A stretch of DNA of 64,000 bases from Caldilineaceae bacterium. GTDB lineage: Bacteria; Chloroflexota; Anaerolineae; Caldilineales; Caldilineaceae. Location: the NCBI GenBank assembly GCA_019637695.1, contig JAHBVG010000011.1:43358-107357 (forward strand). The letters are read 5' to 3'. A model generated the notes under the pieces. That model was not told the origin of the DNA. It was given only the letters and a program-made list of their open reading frames with translations, and did not search any database. This document shows, in pieces, positions 7,399-15,236 of the stretch (position 1 is the first letter of the stretch; each line of letters opens with the position of its first letter). Made by a program: the position numbers and the translations under genes.

Positions 7399-9159
7399 AT
7401 GACCGAGATCCGCAACTATACCCATGTCGCTGCGCTGGCCGATGTGGAAAAGATCGGCGTTCATACGGTGCAGGTAGGGGGCCACGTGCTGGCCCTCTAC
7501 CTGCACGAAGGCAATGTCTACGCTGTGGACAATCGCTGCCCGCACATGGGCTTTCCCCTGGATCGGGGCAGCGTCCATGGCGGGATCTTGACCTGTCACT
7601 GGCATCATGCCCGCTTCGATCTCTGCACCGGCGGTGCCTTTGACCTCTGGGCCGACGACGTGCCCAGCTACCCGGTGGACGTGCGCGACGGCGCGATCTA
7701 TGTGGATATAAGACCCCGCCACGATCCGATTGCACATCAACGACAACGGTTGGCGGATGGGTTGGAACGCAACCTCTCTCTTGTCATCGCCAAGGCCGTG
7801 ATCGCCCTGATCGATGAAGCGGATGATGCGGCCACTCCCTTCCAGAGTGGGTTGGACTTTGGTACGCGCTACCGCATGGAGGGCTGGGGCCAGGGGTTGA
7901 CGATCCTCACGGCGATGATGAATTTGCTGCCCAGCCTGCGCCGCGAGGATCGAGCGCGCGCCCTCTATCACGGGCTATCCGCCGTCGCCAACGACACCGC
8001 CGGCCACCCGCCCCGCTTCCTTGTGCAGCCGCTGCCGGGGGATGATCACGATCTGTCCACGCTTAAACGTTGGTTCCGACAATTTATCGAGGTGCGCGAC
8101 AGCGAAGGCGCCGAACGCTGTATCGTCTCGGCCATCCGCGCCGGGGCGACGCCAGCGCAAATGGCGGATATGCTCTTCGCCGCCGTCACCGATCACCGCT
8201 ACATTGATGTCGGCCACATGCTCGATTTCACCAACAAAGCGTTCGAGTCGCTCGACATTGTGGGTTGGGATCACGCCGCCCAGGTACTCACCAGTTTGGT
8301 TCCCGGCTATGCCAACGCCAGCCGCATGGAAGAGTCCAACGCCTGGCGCCATCCCATCGATCTGGTGAAGATACTCCACACCAGCTTTGCCCGCATCCCC
8401 GACGTGCTGGCGCGGGCATCATCTGCGGGACAAACATGGCAAGGGCGGGCGACGCTGACGCCGATCCTCTTGGGCGACGATCCGCAGAGGATTGCGGATG
8501 CGTTGCTGGCAGCGCTGGGCGACGGCGCGTCGCCGGTGGATCTGGCCGGGGTGGTGGCGTATGCGGCTGCGCTGCGCATTGCTCGCTTCCACACCAGCAA
8601 CGAATTCGGCGATTGGGATACGGCGCTGCACACCTTCACCTTTGCCAACGCCGTCCATGCCGGGCTGGGCCGATTAGAAGGGTTGGATCTGTCCGCAGGC
8701 GACTATCCGCTGCTGTTGCGAGGCGTCTTCGATGGGGCCATGAGCATCTATCTGGATCGCTTCCTCAATATTCCAGCGGCGCGACTGCCAGAAGCAGGCG
8801 CCAATGGTCATACGCCATCCGCGCTGCCGGCGCTCAATCCGCTACTCGATCAGCAGCAGCAGGTGAACCCGGCGGGGCAGGCGGTGGCAGGCTATCTCTT
8901 CCACGGCGGCGATGCATCGGCGATCCGCGCCGAATTGGGCCATCTACTCCTGCGCGAGGATCGGAACTTCCACACGATCCAGAGCGTGGAAGCCGCCTTC
9001 CGCCAGCACGATCTGCTGGGCGACAGCACGGAGGGTATCCATGTCCTCGTGGCGGCGGCGCGCTATCTCGCCGCCCACGCCCCCACCATGCGCGCCCAGG
9101 GCCAGACCTACGGCATTGCGCGGCGGTTGCATCGGGGCGAACGGCTCTTTGAGGGGTAA
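7399..9159 (+). CDS. Rieske [2Fe-2S] domain fused to a large unrecognised helical domain
   Basis: The 586-residue protein starts with a complete Rieske domain (about residues 1-105). The cluster ligands are Cys47-Pro-His49 in NRCPHMG and Cys66-His-Trp-His69 in LTCHWHH. The remaining 480 residues are mostly helical and rich in His, Asp and Trp (for example TDHRYIDVGHMLDF, VGWDHAAQVL, TSNEFGDWD). One stretch, RAGATPAQMADMLFAAVTDH, recalls carboxymuconolactone decarboxylase-like helical bundles, and later parts recall questin-oxidase-like proteins. I cannot assign the domain. ATG 7399 has AAAGGAG upstream; an ATG at 7366 overlapping the lactonase stop lacks one. The Rieske centre would pass electrons to an oxygenase-like or oxidase-like partner domain. 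It sits between a lactonase and a molybdenum hydroxylase. Confidence 0.75.
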   Translation: MTEIRNYTHVAALADVEKIGVHTVQVGGHVLALYLHEGNVYAVDNRCPHMGFPLDRGSVHGGILTCHWHHARFDLCTGGAFDLWADDVPSYPVDVRDGAIYVDIRPRHDPIAHQRQRLADGLERNLSLVIAKAVIALIDEADDAATPFQSGLDFGTRYRMEGWGQGLTILTAMMNLLPSLRREDRARALYHGLSAVANDTAGHPPRFLVQPLPGDDHDLSTLKRWFRQFIEVRDSEGAERCIVSAIRAGATPAQMADMLFAAVTDHRYIDVGHMLDFTNKAFESLDIVGWDHAAQVLTSLVPGYANASRMEESNAWRHPIDLVKILHTSFARIPDVLARASSAGQTWQGRATLTPILLGDDPQRIADALLAALGDGASPVDLAGVVAYAAALRIARFHTSNEFGDWDTALHTFTFANAVHAGLGRLEGLDLSAGDYPLLLRGVFDGAMSIYLDRFLNIPAARLPEAGANGHTPSALPALNPLLDQQQQVNPAGQAVAGYLFHGGDASAIRAELGHLLLREDRNFHTIQSVEAAFRQHDLLGDSTEGIHVLVAAARYLAAHAPTMRAQGQTYGIARRLHRGERLFEG

Positions 9160-9271
9160 TGAGTAATGAGTAATGAGTAATGAGTAGTGAGTAGTGGCAC
9201 TACGATGGTTACCAATCGGGAGCCAATAATCTCAACGAAATTTACTCATTACTCGTTACTCATTACTCATT
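9158..9271. repeat. Inverted repeat with 29-bp arms of taatgag words
   Basis: The left arm 9158-9186 is four tandem copies of a taatgag word and begins inside the TAA stop of the Rieske gene. The right arm 9243-9271 is its complement with one mismatch. It ends about 20 bases before the Shine-Dalgarno of the hydroxylase gene. Confidence 0.9.
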
Positions 9272-9301
9272 TCCACTTTCTCACTAGAAAGAGGTGTTTC
9301 T

Positions 9302-11875
9302 GTGCGTATGGATCTACGTCTGCATGTGAACGGCGTCACCCACCAGTTCGAAGCGGACCCGGATCGGAGTTTGCTCAGCGTGTTGCGCGAGGATCTAGGG
9401 CTGACGGGGACCAAATACGGCTGCGGCGATGGCAAGTGCGGGGCTTGCACCCTGCTCGTAGACGGCAATCCCGTCCAATCATGCAGCCTCAGCGTTGGCT
9501 CAGCCACGGGCAGCCGCATCATTACGGTGGAAGGGTTGGCGGGCGAGGGCAAGTTGCACCCGATCCAGCAGGCGTTTCTAGAAGAAGGCGCGCTCCAATG
9601 CGGCTACTGCACGCCGGGGATGATCATGGCGGCGGCGGCGTTGCTCCACGCCCATCCTCAGCCCACCGTCGCCGAGATCGTCCACTTTATGCAGGACAAC
9701 ATCTGCCGCTGCGGATCGTATCCGCGCATTGTTGCCGCCATCCGCGCCGCGGCAAGGATGATCCACAACGGCGAGGAGATCCCCCTGGCCGCCGAATTCC
9801 CCGCGCCGGAAGCGGAGACCGTCAGCCTCGACGACGGCCTTTTTGTCGCCTATCCCTGCCCAGATCTGGCGGCGGCCCTCTACGGCGAGGAGACGCCGCC
9901 CCCGCCTGCCGAGCGTCCGCTGCCCCAGATCGGGCCGTGGGTCCACATTGACGAGACGGGCGGCGTCAGCCTCTATGTGGGCAAGGCAGAGGTGGGGCAG
10001 AACAGCCGCACCGCTTTGGCCCAAATCGTGGCCGACGAGTTGCGCATCCCCGCCGAAAGTGTGCGCGTGGTGATGGCGGATACAGATCGCGTCCCCTTCG
10101 ATATGGGGACCTTTGGCAGCCGCACCACCCCCATCACCGGCAGCCAAGTCTGGCGGATCGGCGCATCGGCGCGCGATCTCCTGCTCGATCTGGCGGCGGC
10201 AGCATGGAATGTGGCGCGCGAAAGCCTGACGCTGGCCGGCGGCGCGGTCCACCATCCCCAAAGTGGACGCACGGCGAGCTACGCCGATCTGGCCAGGGAT
10301 CGGCAGCTCCTGCGCATTGCCGAAACCGATCAACCGAAGACGCCCGCCGATCAATGGACGGTGGCGGGTCAATCCACACCCAAGACCACGGACCGATCCT
10401 TTGTCACTGGGCAGCACAAATTCGCCTCGGACATGCGATTGCCCGGCACGCTGATCGGCAAGATCCTGCGCCCGCCCGCCTTCAACGCCGCGTTGGAAAG
10501 CCTCGACACAAGCAACGCCGACGAAATGGAAGATGTGATCGTGGTGCACGATGGCGATTTTGTGGGCGCAGTCGCCGCCGACGAGTTAACCGCTGCCCGC
10601 GCCGTGGACGCGCTGCGCGCCCGCTGGCGGACGACCCTACAGGTTTCGCAGCCGGAATTGTTCGACTATCTCAAGGCATCGCCGATAGAGGGCGATGGAC
10701 GTCGCGCGCCCACCATCTCCGCCGCAGGGGACGTGGAAGCGGGGTTGGCCGCGGCCCATCTCCAGTTGGAAGCGCGTTACACCGTCGATTACATCGCCCA
10801 CGCGCCGCTGGAGCCACGCGCAGCCCTCGCCCAGTGGGAGGGCGGTCGCCTCACTGTGTGGACGGGTTCTCAGCGTCCTTTTGGGGTGCGCGCAGAACTG
10901 TGCGCGGCTTTTGGATTGTCCGAAGCGCAGGTGCGCGTGATCGTGCCGGATACGGGCGCGGGCTACGGCGGCAAGCACGCTGGCGACGCAGCCATTGAGG
11001 CGGCGCGGCTGGCGAAAGCCGTGGGCAAGCCCGTCAAAGTGGCGTGGACGCGCCAGGAAGAGTTCACCTGGGCTTACTTCCGCCCGGCCGGGATAATGGA
11101 GGTGTGCGGCGGTGCAGACGCCGAAGGGAAGCTCACAGCATTGGAGTTCCACAATTACAACTCAGGCGCCGCCGGGATTGAGACGCTCTATGAAATCCCC
11201 AACTGGCACATTGAGTATCATCCCACTGAGTCGCCTTTGCGTCAGGGGGCCTACCGAGCGCTTTCGACCACAGCCAATCACTTCGCCCGCGAAAGTTTTA
11301 TGGACGAACTCGCCCACGGGCTGGGCATCGATCCGCTGGAATTTCGCCTGCGCAACTTGATCGATCCGCGTTTGCGAGCGGTCTTTGAGGCGGCGGCGGA
11401 AGCGTTCGGCTGGGGCAAACAATCCCCGACGCCCAACCACGGCTACGGCATCGCCGGCGGCTACGACAAAGGATCCTATGTGGCGGCCTGCGTTGAGGTC
11501 TACGTCAACCCGGCGGATCGACAGCCGCGGGTGCGGCGGATCGTTGAGGCGTATGAATGCGGGGCGCTCATCAACCCGGAGAATGTGCGGGGTCAGGTGG
11601 AAGGCGCGCTGATCATGGGGCTGGGCGGCGCGCTCTTCGAGAGCATCAAGTTTGCCAATGGGCGTATTCTCAACCCTAGTTTCGCCGGCTATCGCGTCCC
11701 CCGCTTTGGCGATGTGCCCGTGATCGAGACAATTCTGCTCGACCGCAAGGATCTTCCTTCGGTTGGCGCGGGTGAGACGCCCATCATCGCCATTGCCCCG
11801 GCCATCGCCAACGCCATCTTCGCTGCCACGGGCGTCCGTCTGCGCGCTATGCCTCTGACATTCCGTGGAGATTAG
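9302..11875 (+). CDS. Molybdenum hydroxylase, fused 2Fe-2S and molybdopterin subunits (isoquinoline/nicotinate dehydrogenase type)
   Basis: The 857-residue chain of the xanthine dehydrogenase superfamily has two FeS domains at the N-terminus. The plant-type cluster uses Cys41, Cys46, Cys49 and Cys61, and the second cluster uses Cys100, Cys103, Cys135 and Cys137 (CGYCTPG, CRCG). The molybdopterin part follows from about residue 215. Its order is that of IorB/nicotinate dehydrogenase B: the VGKAEVGQNSRTALAQ segment comes before TGQHKFASDMRLPGTL. There is no FAD domain, so electrons probably leave through the clusters to another acceptor. A conserved glutamate near the end (VGAGETP) fits the catalytic base of the family. 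The start is GTG 9302 or ATG 9308, both after AAGAGG. The substrate is unknown. XdhC-type maturation genes lie 40 kb away in this window. Confidence 0.85.
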   Translation: MRMDLRLHVNGVTHQFEADPDRSLLSVLREDLGLTGTKYGCGDGKCGACTLLVDGNPVQSCSLSVGSATGSRIITVEGLAGEGKLHPIQQAFLEEGALQCGYCTPGMIMAAAALLHAHPQPTVAEIVHFMQDNICRCGSYPRIVAAIRAAARMIHNGEEIPLAAEFPAPEAETVSLDDGLFVAYPCPDLAAALYGEETPPPPAERPLPQIGPWVHIDETGGVSLYVGKAEVGQNSRTALAQIVADELRIPAESVRVVMADTDRVPFDMGTFGSRTTPITGSQVWRIGASARDLLLDLAAAAWNVARESLTLAGGAVHHPQSGRTASYADLARDRQLLRIAETDQPKTPADQWTVAGQSTPKTTDRSFVTGQHKFASDMRLPGTLIGKILRPPAFNAALESLDTSNADEMEDVIVVHDGDFVGAVAADELTAARAVDALRARWRTTLQVSQPELFDYLKASPIEGDGRRAPTISAAGDVEAGLAAAHLQLEARYTVDYIAHAPLEPRAALAQWEGGRLTVWTGSQRPFGVRAELCAAFGLSEAQVRVIVPDTGAGYGGKHAGDAAIEAARLAKAVGKPVKVAWTRQEEFTWAYFRPAGIMEVCGGADAEGKLTALEFHNYNSGAAGIETLYEIPNWHIEYHPTESPLRQGAYRALSTTANHFARESFMDELAHGLGIDPLEFRLRNLIDPRLRAVFEAAAEAFGWGKQSPTPNHGYGIAGGYDKGSYVAACVEVYVNPADRQPRVRRIVEAYECGALINPENVRGQVEGALIMGLGGALFESIKFANGRILNPSFAGYRVPRFGDVPVIETILLDRKDLPSVGAGETPIIAIAPAIANAIFAATGVRLRAMPLTFRGD

Positions 11876-12005
11876 AGATTGGTAATTCCGTAGTGCATCT
11901 GAAATCTCCGAATCGCCCAATCGCTGCCACGAGAGATTAGGCAATTCGGAGATTTCAGAAACTCTTCACAATACCCAATCCCTGATCCCCAGTCCCCGAT
12001 CTCCG
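11868..12005. repeat. Inverted repeat and word blocks after the molybdenum hydroxylase
   Basis: The arms tctgaaatctccgaat (11898-11913) and the complement (11944-11959) are perfect over 16 bp and extend imperfectly inwards. The block ggagattagagattgg (from 11869) includes the TAG stop of the upstream gene. The end of the spacer carries caatacccaatcc and gatccccagtccccgat words. Confidence 0.85.
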
Positions 12006-12012
12006 CATTCTT

Positions 12013-13401
12013 TTAGAGCGGCTGCACCCAGGATGGCTGCTTGGGGAAGAGGATGTCGATGAGCAGGGCCGCGGCTTCGCTGTTCGTCCACACGTCGGGG
12101 AAGAAGGAGCGCAACTCGGCCAGGCTGCGGTAGCTGAAGAGCAGTTGCAAGAAGACCAACGGTGGGCAGCCGACATCGGCTATATCCCCGTACATGGGTG
12201 GTCGCCACGGTTCGATGGTTGCCGCTTTGCCCCCTTCAAATTGCAGACACAGACCGCCCCGGTAGAGATCGATCTTCAACTCGCCATTGTAGCCAGTGAC
12301 GATCGAATTGGCGATCCGCTCCTCCAACACAGGCGTAATCAGGCGCAGGAAGGCGATCAGATCGGGGACGCGCAGATACCACGCATAGGGTGGATCGAAG
12401 CGAGGGGCCAATTCCTGGCCCAACACTGCATAGGCAGGGTGCGAACGCCCAAAATGGAACCGAACCTCAAGGGGCGCCTCCACATCCGCGCTAGTAACTG
12501 GCGTCATCTGCACCTGTTCGCTCAGGATACGCAGCAAGCTGGGCATGGCCGCCTGCCAGTTCACATGCGGCGCGAATTCAAGCGCAGAGATGCGCAGGTT
12601 GCGTCCCCAACGCTTGGCGGCCACCTTGGTAAAGCCGCAGGTCTGCCCATCCCCATCGACGATCATATAAAAACGGTGGTGTAGACCGATCTGAGTTACA
12701 TCCTTGCCCTTTACCGCCGGATCATCCCAAATGCCCACTTGGAACTGCCAATAAGCGGGTGAATCCTCATGCCAGATCAGGCTATCCTTGCGGCGCGCGT
12801 TGTAGAGCGCGTGCAGATCAGGGATGTCGTCGAGCGTGGCCAGACGCAGTGCATAGGGTTCCGGATTGTCCCCCTTCTTGGCAGGGATGGCGGCCAGGTA
12901 GACAGACCGGCTGCCATCTAGATCGAGGACAAATTCATAGCCGAATTGCCGGTAAAAGTAGGGGATGCCGGTGATCGCCTGCGCCAGATCCCCTTTCGCT
13001 GTGCTGCGCGCATGGACCATCTCAAAGAGCGCCCGCACCAATCCGCGATTGCGATAGTCGGGCAGGGTTGCCACTTCTTCGGGTCGGCCCACGCCAAAGG
13101 GAATGCCCGCATAGCTCCACTGGTGGCTGAAAAGACAGGTGCAGGCGACGAGCCGATGTTCTTGCCGTTGCGTATCTTCGACAACAGCAAAATCACCCGG
13201 CCCCATAAACGGGAAATTCCCGCTCATGTAGATTCGCGAGGCGTCGATTTCACTTGGACGGATCGGTTCCGTCTCGCTGTTGCGGAAGACAGTTCCCATC
13301 AGATGGCCGATCTCCGGCTGGTCAGCAGCCGTGGACCAGCGGCGGATCAGACCGTCACCCAGATCGCCTATGTAGGAGGGATCAGACAATTGTGTGGACA
13401 T
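12013..13401 (-). CDS. GNAT family N-acetyltransferase, Eis-like
   Basis: This 462-residue protein looks like the Eis/YcbT-type multi-domain acetyltransferases. The acetyl-CoA loop is in the first third (EVATLPDYRNRGLVRALFEM), followed by AITGIPYFYRQFGYEF, a signature of this subfamily. A second degenerate GNAT-like region around residues 185-310 and a C-terminal SCP2-like region (GELKIDLYRGGLCLQFEG) are suggested by the length. Such enzymes transfer acetyl groups to amines, including aminoglycosides in some pathogens; the substrate here is unknown. There is no signal peptide. It converges on the hydroxylase gene across a repeat spacer. Confidence 0.8.
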   Translation of the reverse strand: MSTQLSDPSYIGDLGDGLIRRWSTAADQPEIGHLMGTVFRNSETEPIRPSEIDASRIYMSGNFPFMGPGDFAVVEDTQRQEHRLVACTCLFSHQWSYAGIPFGVGRPEEVATLPDYRNRGLVRALFEMVHARSTAKGDLAQAITGIPYFYRQFGYEFVLDLDGSRSVYLAAIPAKKGDNPEPYALRLATLDDIPDLHALYNARRKDSLIWHEDSPAYWQFQVGIWDDPAVKGKDVTQIGLHHRFYMIVDGDGQTCGFTKVAAKRWGRNLRISALEFAPHVNWQAAMPSLLRILSEQVQMTPVTSADVEAPLEVRFHFGRSHPAYAVLGQELAPRFDPPYAWYLRVPDLIAFLRLITPVLEERIANSIVTGYNGELKIDLYRGGLCLQFEGGKAATIEPWRPPMYGDIADVGCPPLVFLQLLFSYRSLAELRSFFPDVWTNSEAAALLIDILFPKQPSWVQPL

Positions 13402-13579
13402 AGTGCCTCTTCTATTTTATGGTTTGGGACTGACTGTAGATAAATCTCCCGCCCAGTTTGCTTTTGGCATCTTGATTGCTGCGTTCGATTTCGTTTGTTG
13501 CGTTATTTGTATTAGTTGATCACGTTTCTCGCGCTTTGTCCAAATCTGAGATTGCCGAAAATAGACACTATCGGCAACA

Positions 13580-13613
13580 AGACCCGCCAGGTTTTCTGAA
13601 ACCTGACGGGTCT
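13580..13613. repeat. agacccgccaggttt hairpin, copy 1 of 4
   Basis: The arms agacccgccaggttt and aaacctgacgggtct pair with one mismatch across a tctg-like loop. Further copies are at 32411-32444, 41241-41274 and 47745-47782, and a degenerate half is near 42951. Confidence 0.9.
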
Positions 13614-13690
13614 CCAGAGAATCGCTAGATTGACGACTGATCGAGGAACCAAACATTCATTCCCTAACGCTCATCTCCACAAATTGCGTA

Positions 13691-13750
13691 TTGACAGCGG
13701 ACAAAAACAGGCGTATTCTAGCCAGAGTATTAACTATTAACTAAGTTACT
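13691..13750 (+). promoter_or_regulatory. PadR promoter with possible operator
   Basis: TTGACA (13691-13696) and TATTCT (13714-13719) are spaced by 17 bases, a near-consensus sigma-70 promoter. Directly downstream, at the expected start of transcription, lie two tandem ATTAACT units (13729-13742) inside an AGTAT...TTACT symmetry (13726-13750). PadR proteins commonly repress their own promoter, so this is a plausible operator. Confidence 0.7.
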
Positions 13751-13757
13751 AATTTTT

Positions 13758-14345
13758 ATGACCGTCAAAAATGCATTGTTGGGGCTGTTGGCGCAGCGCC
13801 CACGTCACGGATACGAATTACACGCTGCCTTTGAAGCACTTGTCGGCGGCAAGCAGAACTGGGAAGTCAAACCGGCCCAGGTCTATACGACGTTGAACCG
13901 GCTGGCGCAGGGTGGATTCATTGCTGAGGACGCACTGGCGCAGGACGGCGGCCCAGAGAAGTTGATCTACGCCATCACCGCTCAGGGGGAGGGGGAACTG
14001 CTCGTGTGGCTGTCCACGCCGACGCCCACCGGGCATCAACGGGACGAGTTCTTTCTCAAACTGATGATTGCGCTGGCGACAAATGTGGTCGATCCCTATC
14101 GGTTGATCTACACCCAGCGCACCAGTCTCTACCGGGAACTGCACGCGGCGACGGCGCAGCGCAATGCCGCCAATCCACGGGCAGAGTTGGCCCAGATTTT
14201 GTTGATGGATCAAGTGATTATGCACATTGAAGCGGATCTGCGCTGGCTGGAGATGGTGGAAGCCCGGCTGGACGAACTCAAACGTCAGCCTGTGCCGCAG
14301 CCAGAACCACGTCCGCGTGGAAGACCAAGGATGATTTTTGATTGA
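13758..14345 (+). CDS. PadR family transcriptional regulator
   Basis: This 195-residue regulator has the PadR winged helix at residues 4-85: LLGLLAQRPRHGYELHAAFE, then the recognition region KPAQVYTTLNRLAQGGFI and the wing with YAITAQGEGELLVWL. A C-terminal helical dimerisation part (Vir_C-like, 95-180) follows, and the tail is Pro/Arg-rich (QPEPRPRGRPRM). No good Shine-Dalgarno precedes ATG 13758. It lies directly upstream of an ABC ATPase and permease, a common arrangement in which the PadR protein represses its efflux pump. The stop TGA is part of the gattgacgattttcg repeat arm. Confidence 0.9.
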   Translation: MTVKNALLGLLAQRPRHGYELHAAFEALVGGKQNWEVKPAQVYTTLNRLAQGGFIAEDALAQDGGPEKLIYAITAQGEGELLVWLSTPTPTGHQRDEFFLKLMIALATNVVDPYRLIYTQRTSLYRELHAATAQRNAANPRAELAQILLMDQVIMHIEADLRWLEMVEARLDELKRQPVPQPEPRPRGRPRMIFD

Positions 14346-14485
14346 CGATTTTCGATTGTCTGGTTGAGGTTGTGAATGATTTGCCAGATCCTTCTGCTGA
14401 AAAATTCGCTCGGCAGAGTAGATGCCAATCGCAGAACCAATAACCCTACACGAAAATCGTCAATCAAAAATCGTCAATCGAAAAT
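14340..14485. repeat. Inverted repeat of gattgacgattttcg words
   Basis: Bases 14340-14354 and 14451-14465 are perfect 15-bp complements; a further tcgtcaatcgaaaat copy at 14471-14485 abuts the AAGGAG of the ABC ATPase. The left arm contains the PadR stop codon. The same word family is used at 48551-48622. Confidence 0.9.
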
Positions 14486-14498
14486 AAGGAGAAAACCC

Positions 14499-15236
14499 AT
14501 GACTATCATCTCAACCACCAACCTCACCAAGAGCTACGGCAAAGGCGAAACCGCGGTCTCCGCGCTGCGGGGGATCAACGTGAGCATTGCCGAGGGGGAA
14601 TTTGTGGCGGTGATGGGGCCGAGCGGCTGCGGCAAATCGACGCTGCTCCACCTCATCGGCGGGCTGGATCGACCCACCGCAGGAGAGGTGATCCTGGCCG
14701 GGCAGCCCATCTCAACGCTGGACGACGACGCGCTCACCGAACTGCGGCGACGCAAGATCGGCTTTATCTTCCAGTTTTACAATCTGCTGCCTGTGCTGGG
14801 CGCTACCGAGAACGCGGCGCTGCCTTTGATCCTCGACGGGGTGAAACCCGCAGAGGCGCGCAGACGGGCCGTCGAGTGGCTGGCGCGCATGGGATTGGAA
14901 AACCGTCTTGACCACCGTCCCACCCAGCTTTCGGGCGGACAGCAACAGCGGGTGGCGATTGCGCGGGCGCTAGTCACCGAACCGGCGCTGATCCTGGCCG
15001 ATGAGCCGACGGGCAATCTCGATTCCACGGCGGGCAATGAGATCGCGGCCTTGCTGCGCCAGATCACGAGTGAGTGGGGGCGCACGGTGTTGATGGTGAC
15101 ACACGATCCGCGCATTGCCGCCTACGCCGACCGCATCATCTTCCTCAAGGACGGCACGGTGATGGACGATACGCGTATTGCCGAGAATCAATCCAACGGC
15201 GCGGCGCGTGCGGTCGAGAAAGTGAGGGTGCGATGA
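14499..15236 (+). CDS. ABC transporter ATP-binding protein (MacB/LolD type)
   Basis: This 245-residue ATPase drives the adjacent FtsX-type permease. Walker A is GPSGCGKST at residues 40-48, the Q-loop is FQFYNLLP, the signature is [15 protein letters not shown], and Walker B with the following loop is [12 protein letters not shown]. These are the standard motifs of the LolD/MacB/FtsE group. ATG 14499 has AAGGAG eight bases before it. The stop overlaps the permease start in an ATGA junction, so the two are translationally coupled. The likely role is mechanotransmission for export of a lipoprotein, peptide or drug, or control of an envelope process; the cargo is unknown. Confidence 0.95.
   Translation: MTIISTTNLTKSYGKGETAVSALRGINVSIAEGEFVAVMGPSGCGKSTLLHLIGGLDRPTAGEVILAGQPISTLDDDALTELRRRKIGFIFQFYNLLPVLGATENAALPLILDGVKPAEARRRAVEWLARMGLENRLDHRPTQLSGGQQQRVAIARALVTEPALILADEPTGNLDSTAGNEIAALLRQITSEWGRTVLMVTHDPRIAAYADRIIFLKDGTVMDDTRIAENQSNGAARAVEKVRVR

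Larger units (their letters stand above)
13402..13757. other. 356-bp spacer between divergent GNAT and PadR genes
   Basis: No gene is visible. It holds one agacccgccaggttt hairpin (13580-13613) and the PadR promoter with possible operator (13691-13750). The part next to the GNAT gene (13402-13570) is AT-richer and presumably carries that gene's promoter, which I could not place. Confidence 0.7.

Noticed and set aside
6557..7735. A 392-residue open frame on the - strand opposite the lactonase and Rieske genes
   Set aside because: Arg/Gly/His-rich composition and absence of any motif; the + strand has two well-supported genes.
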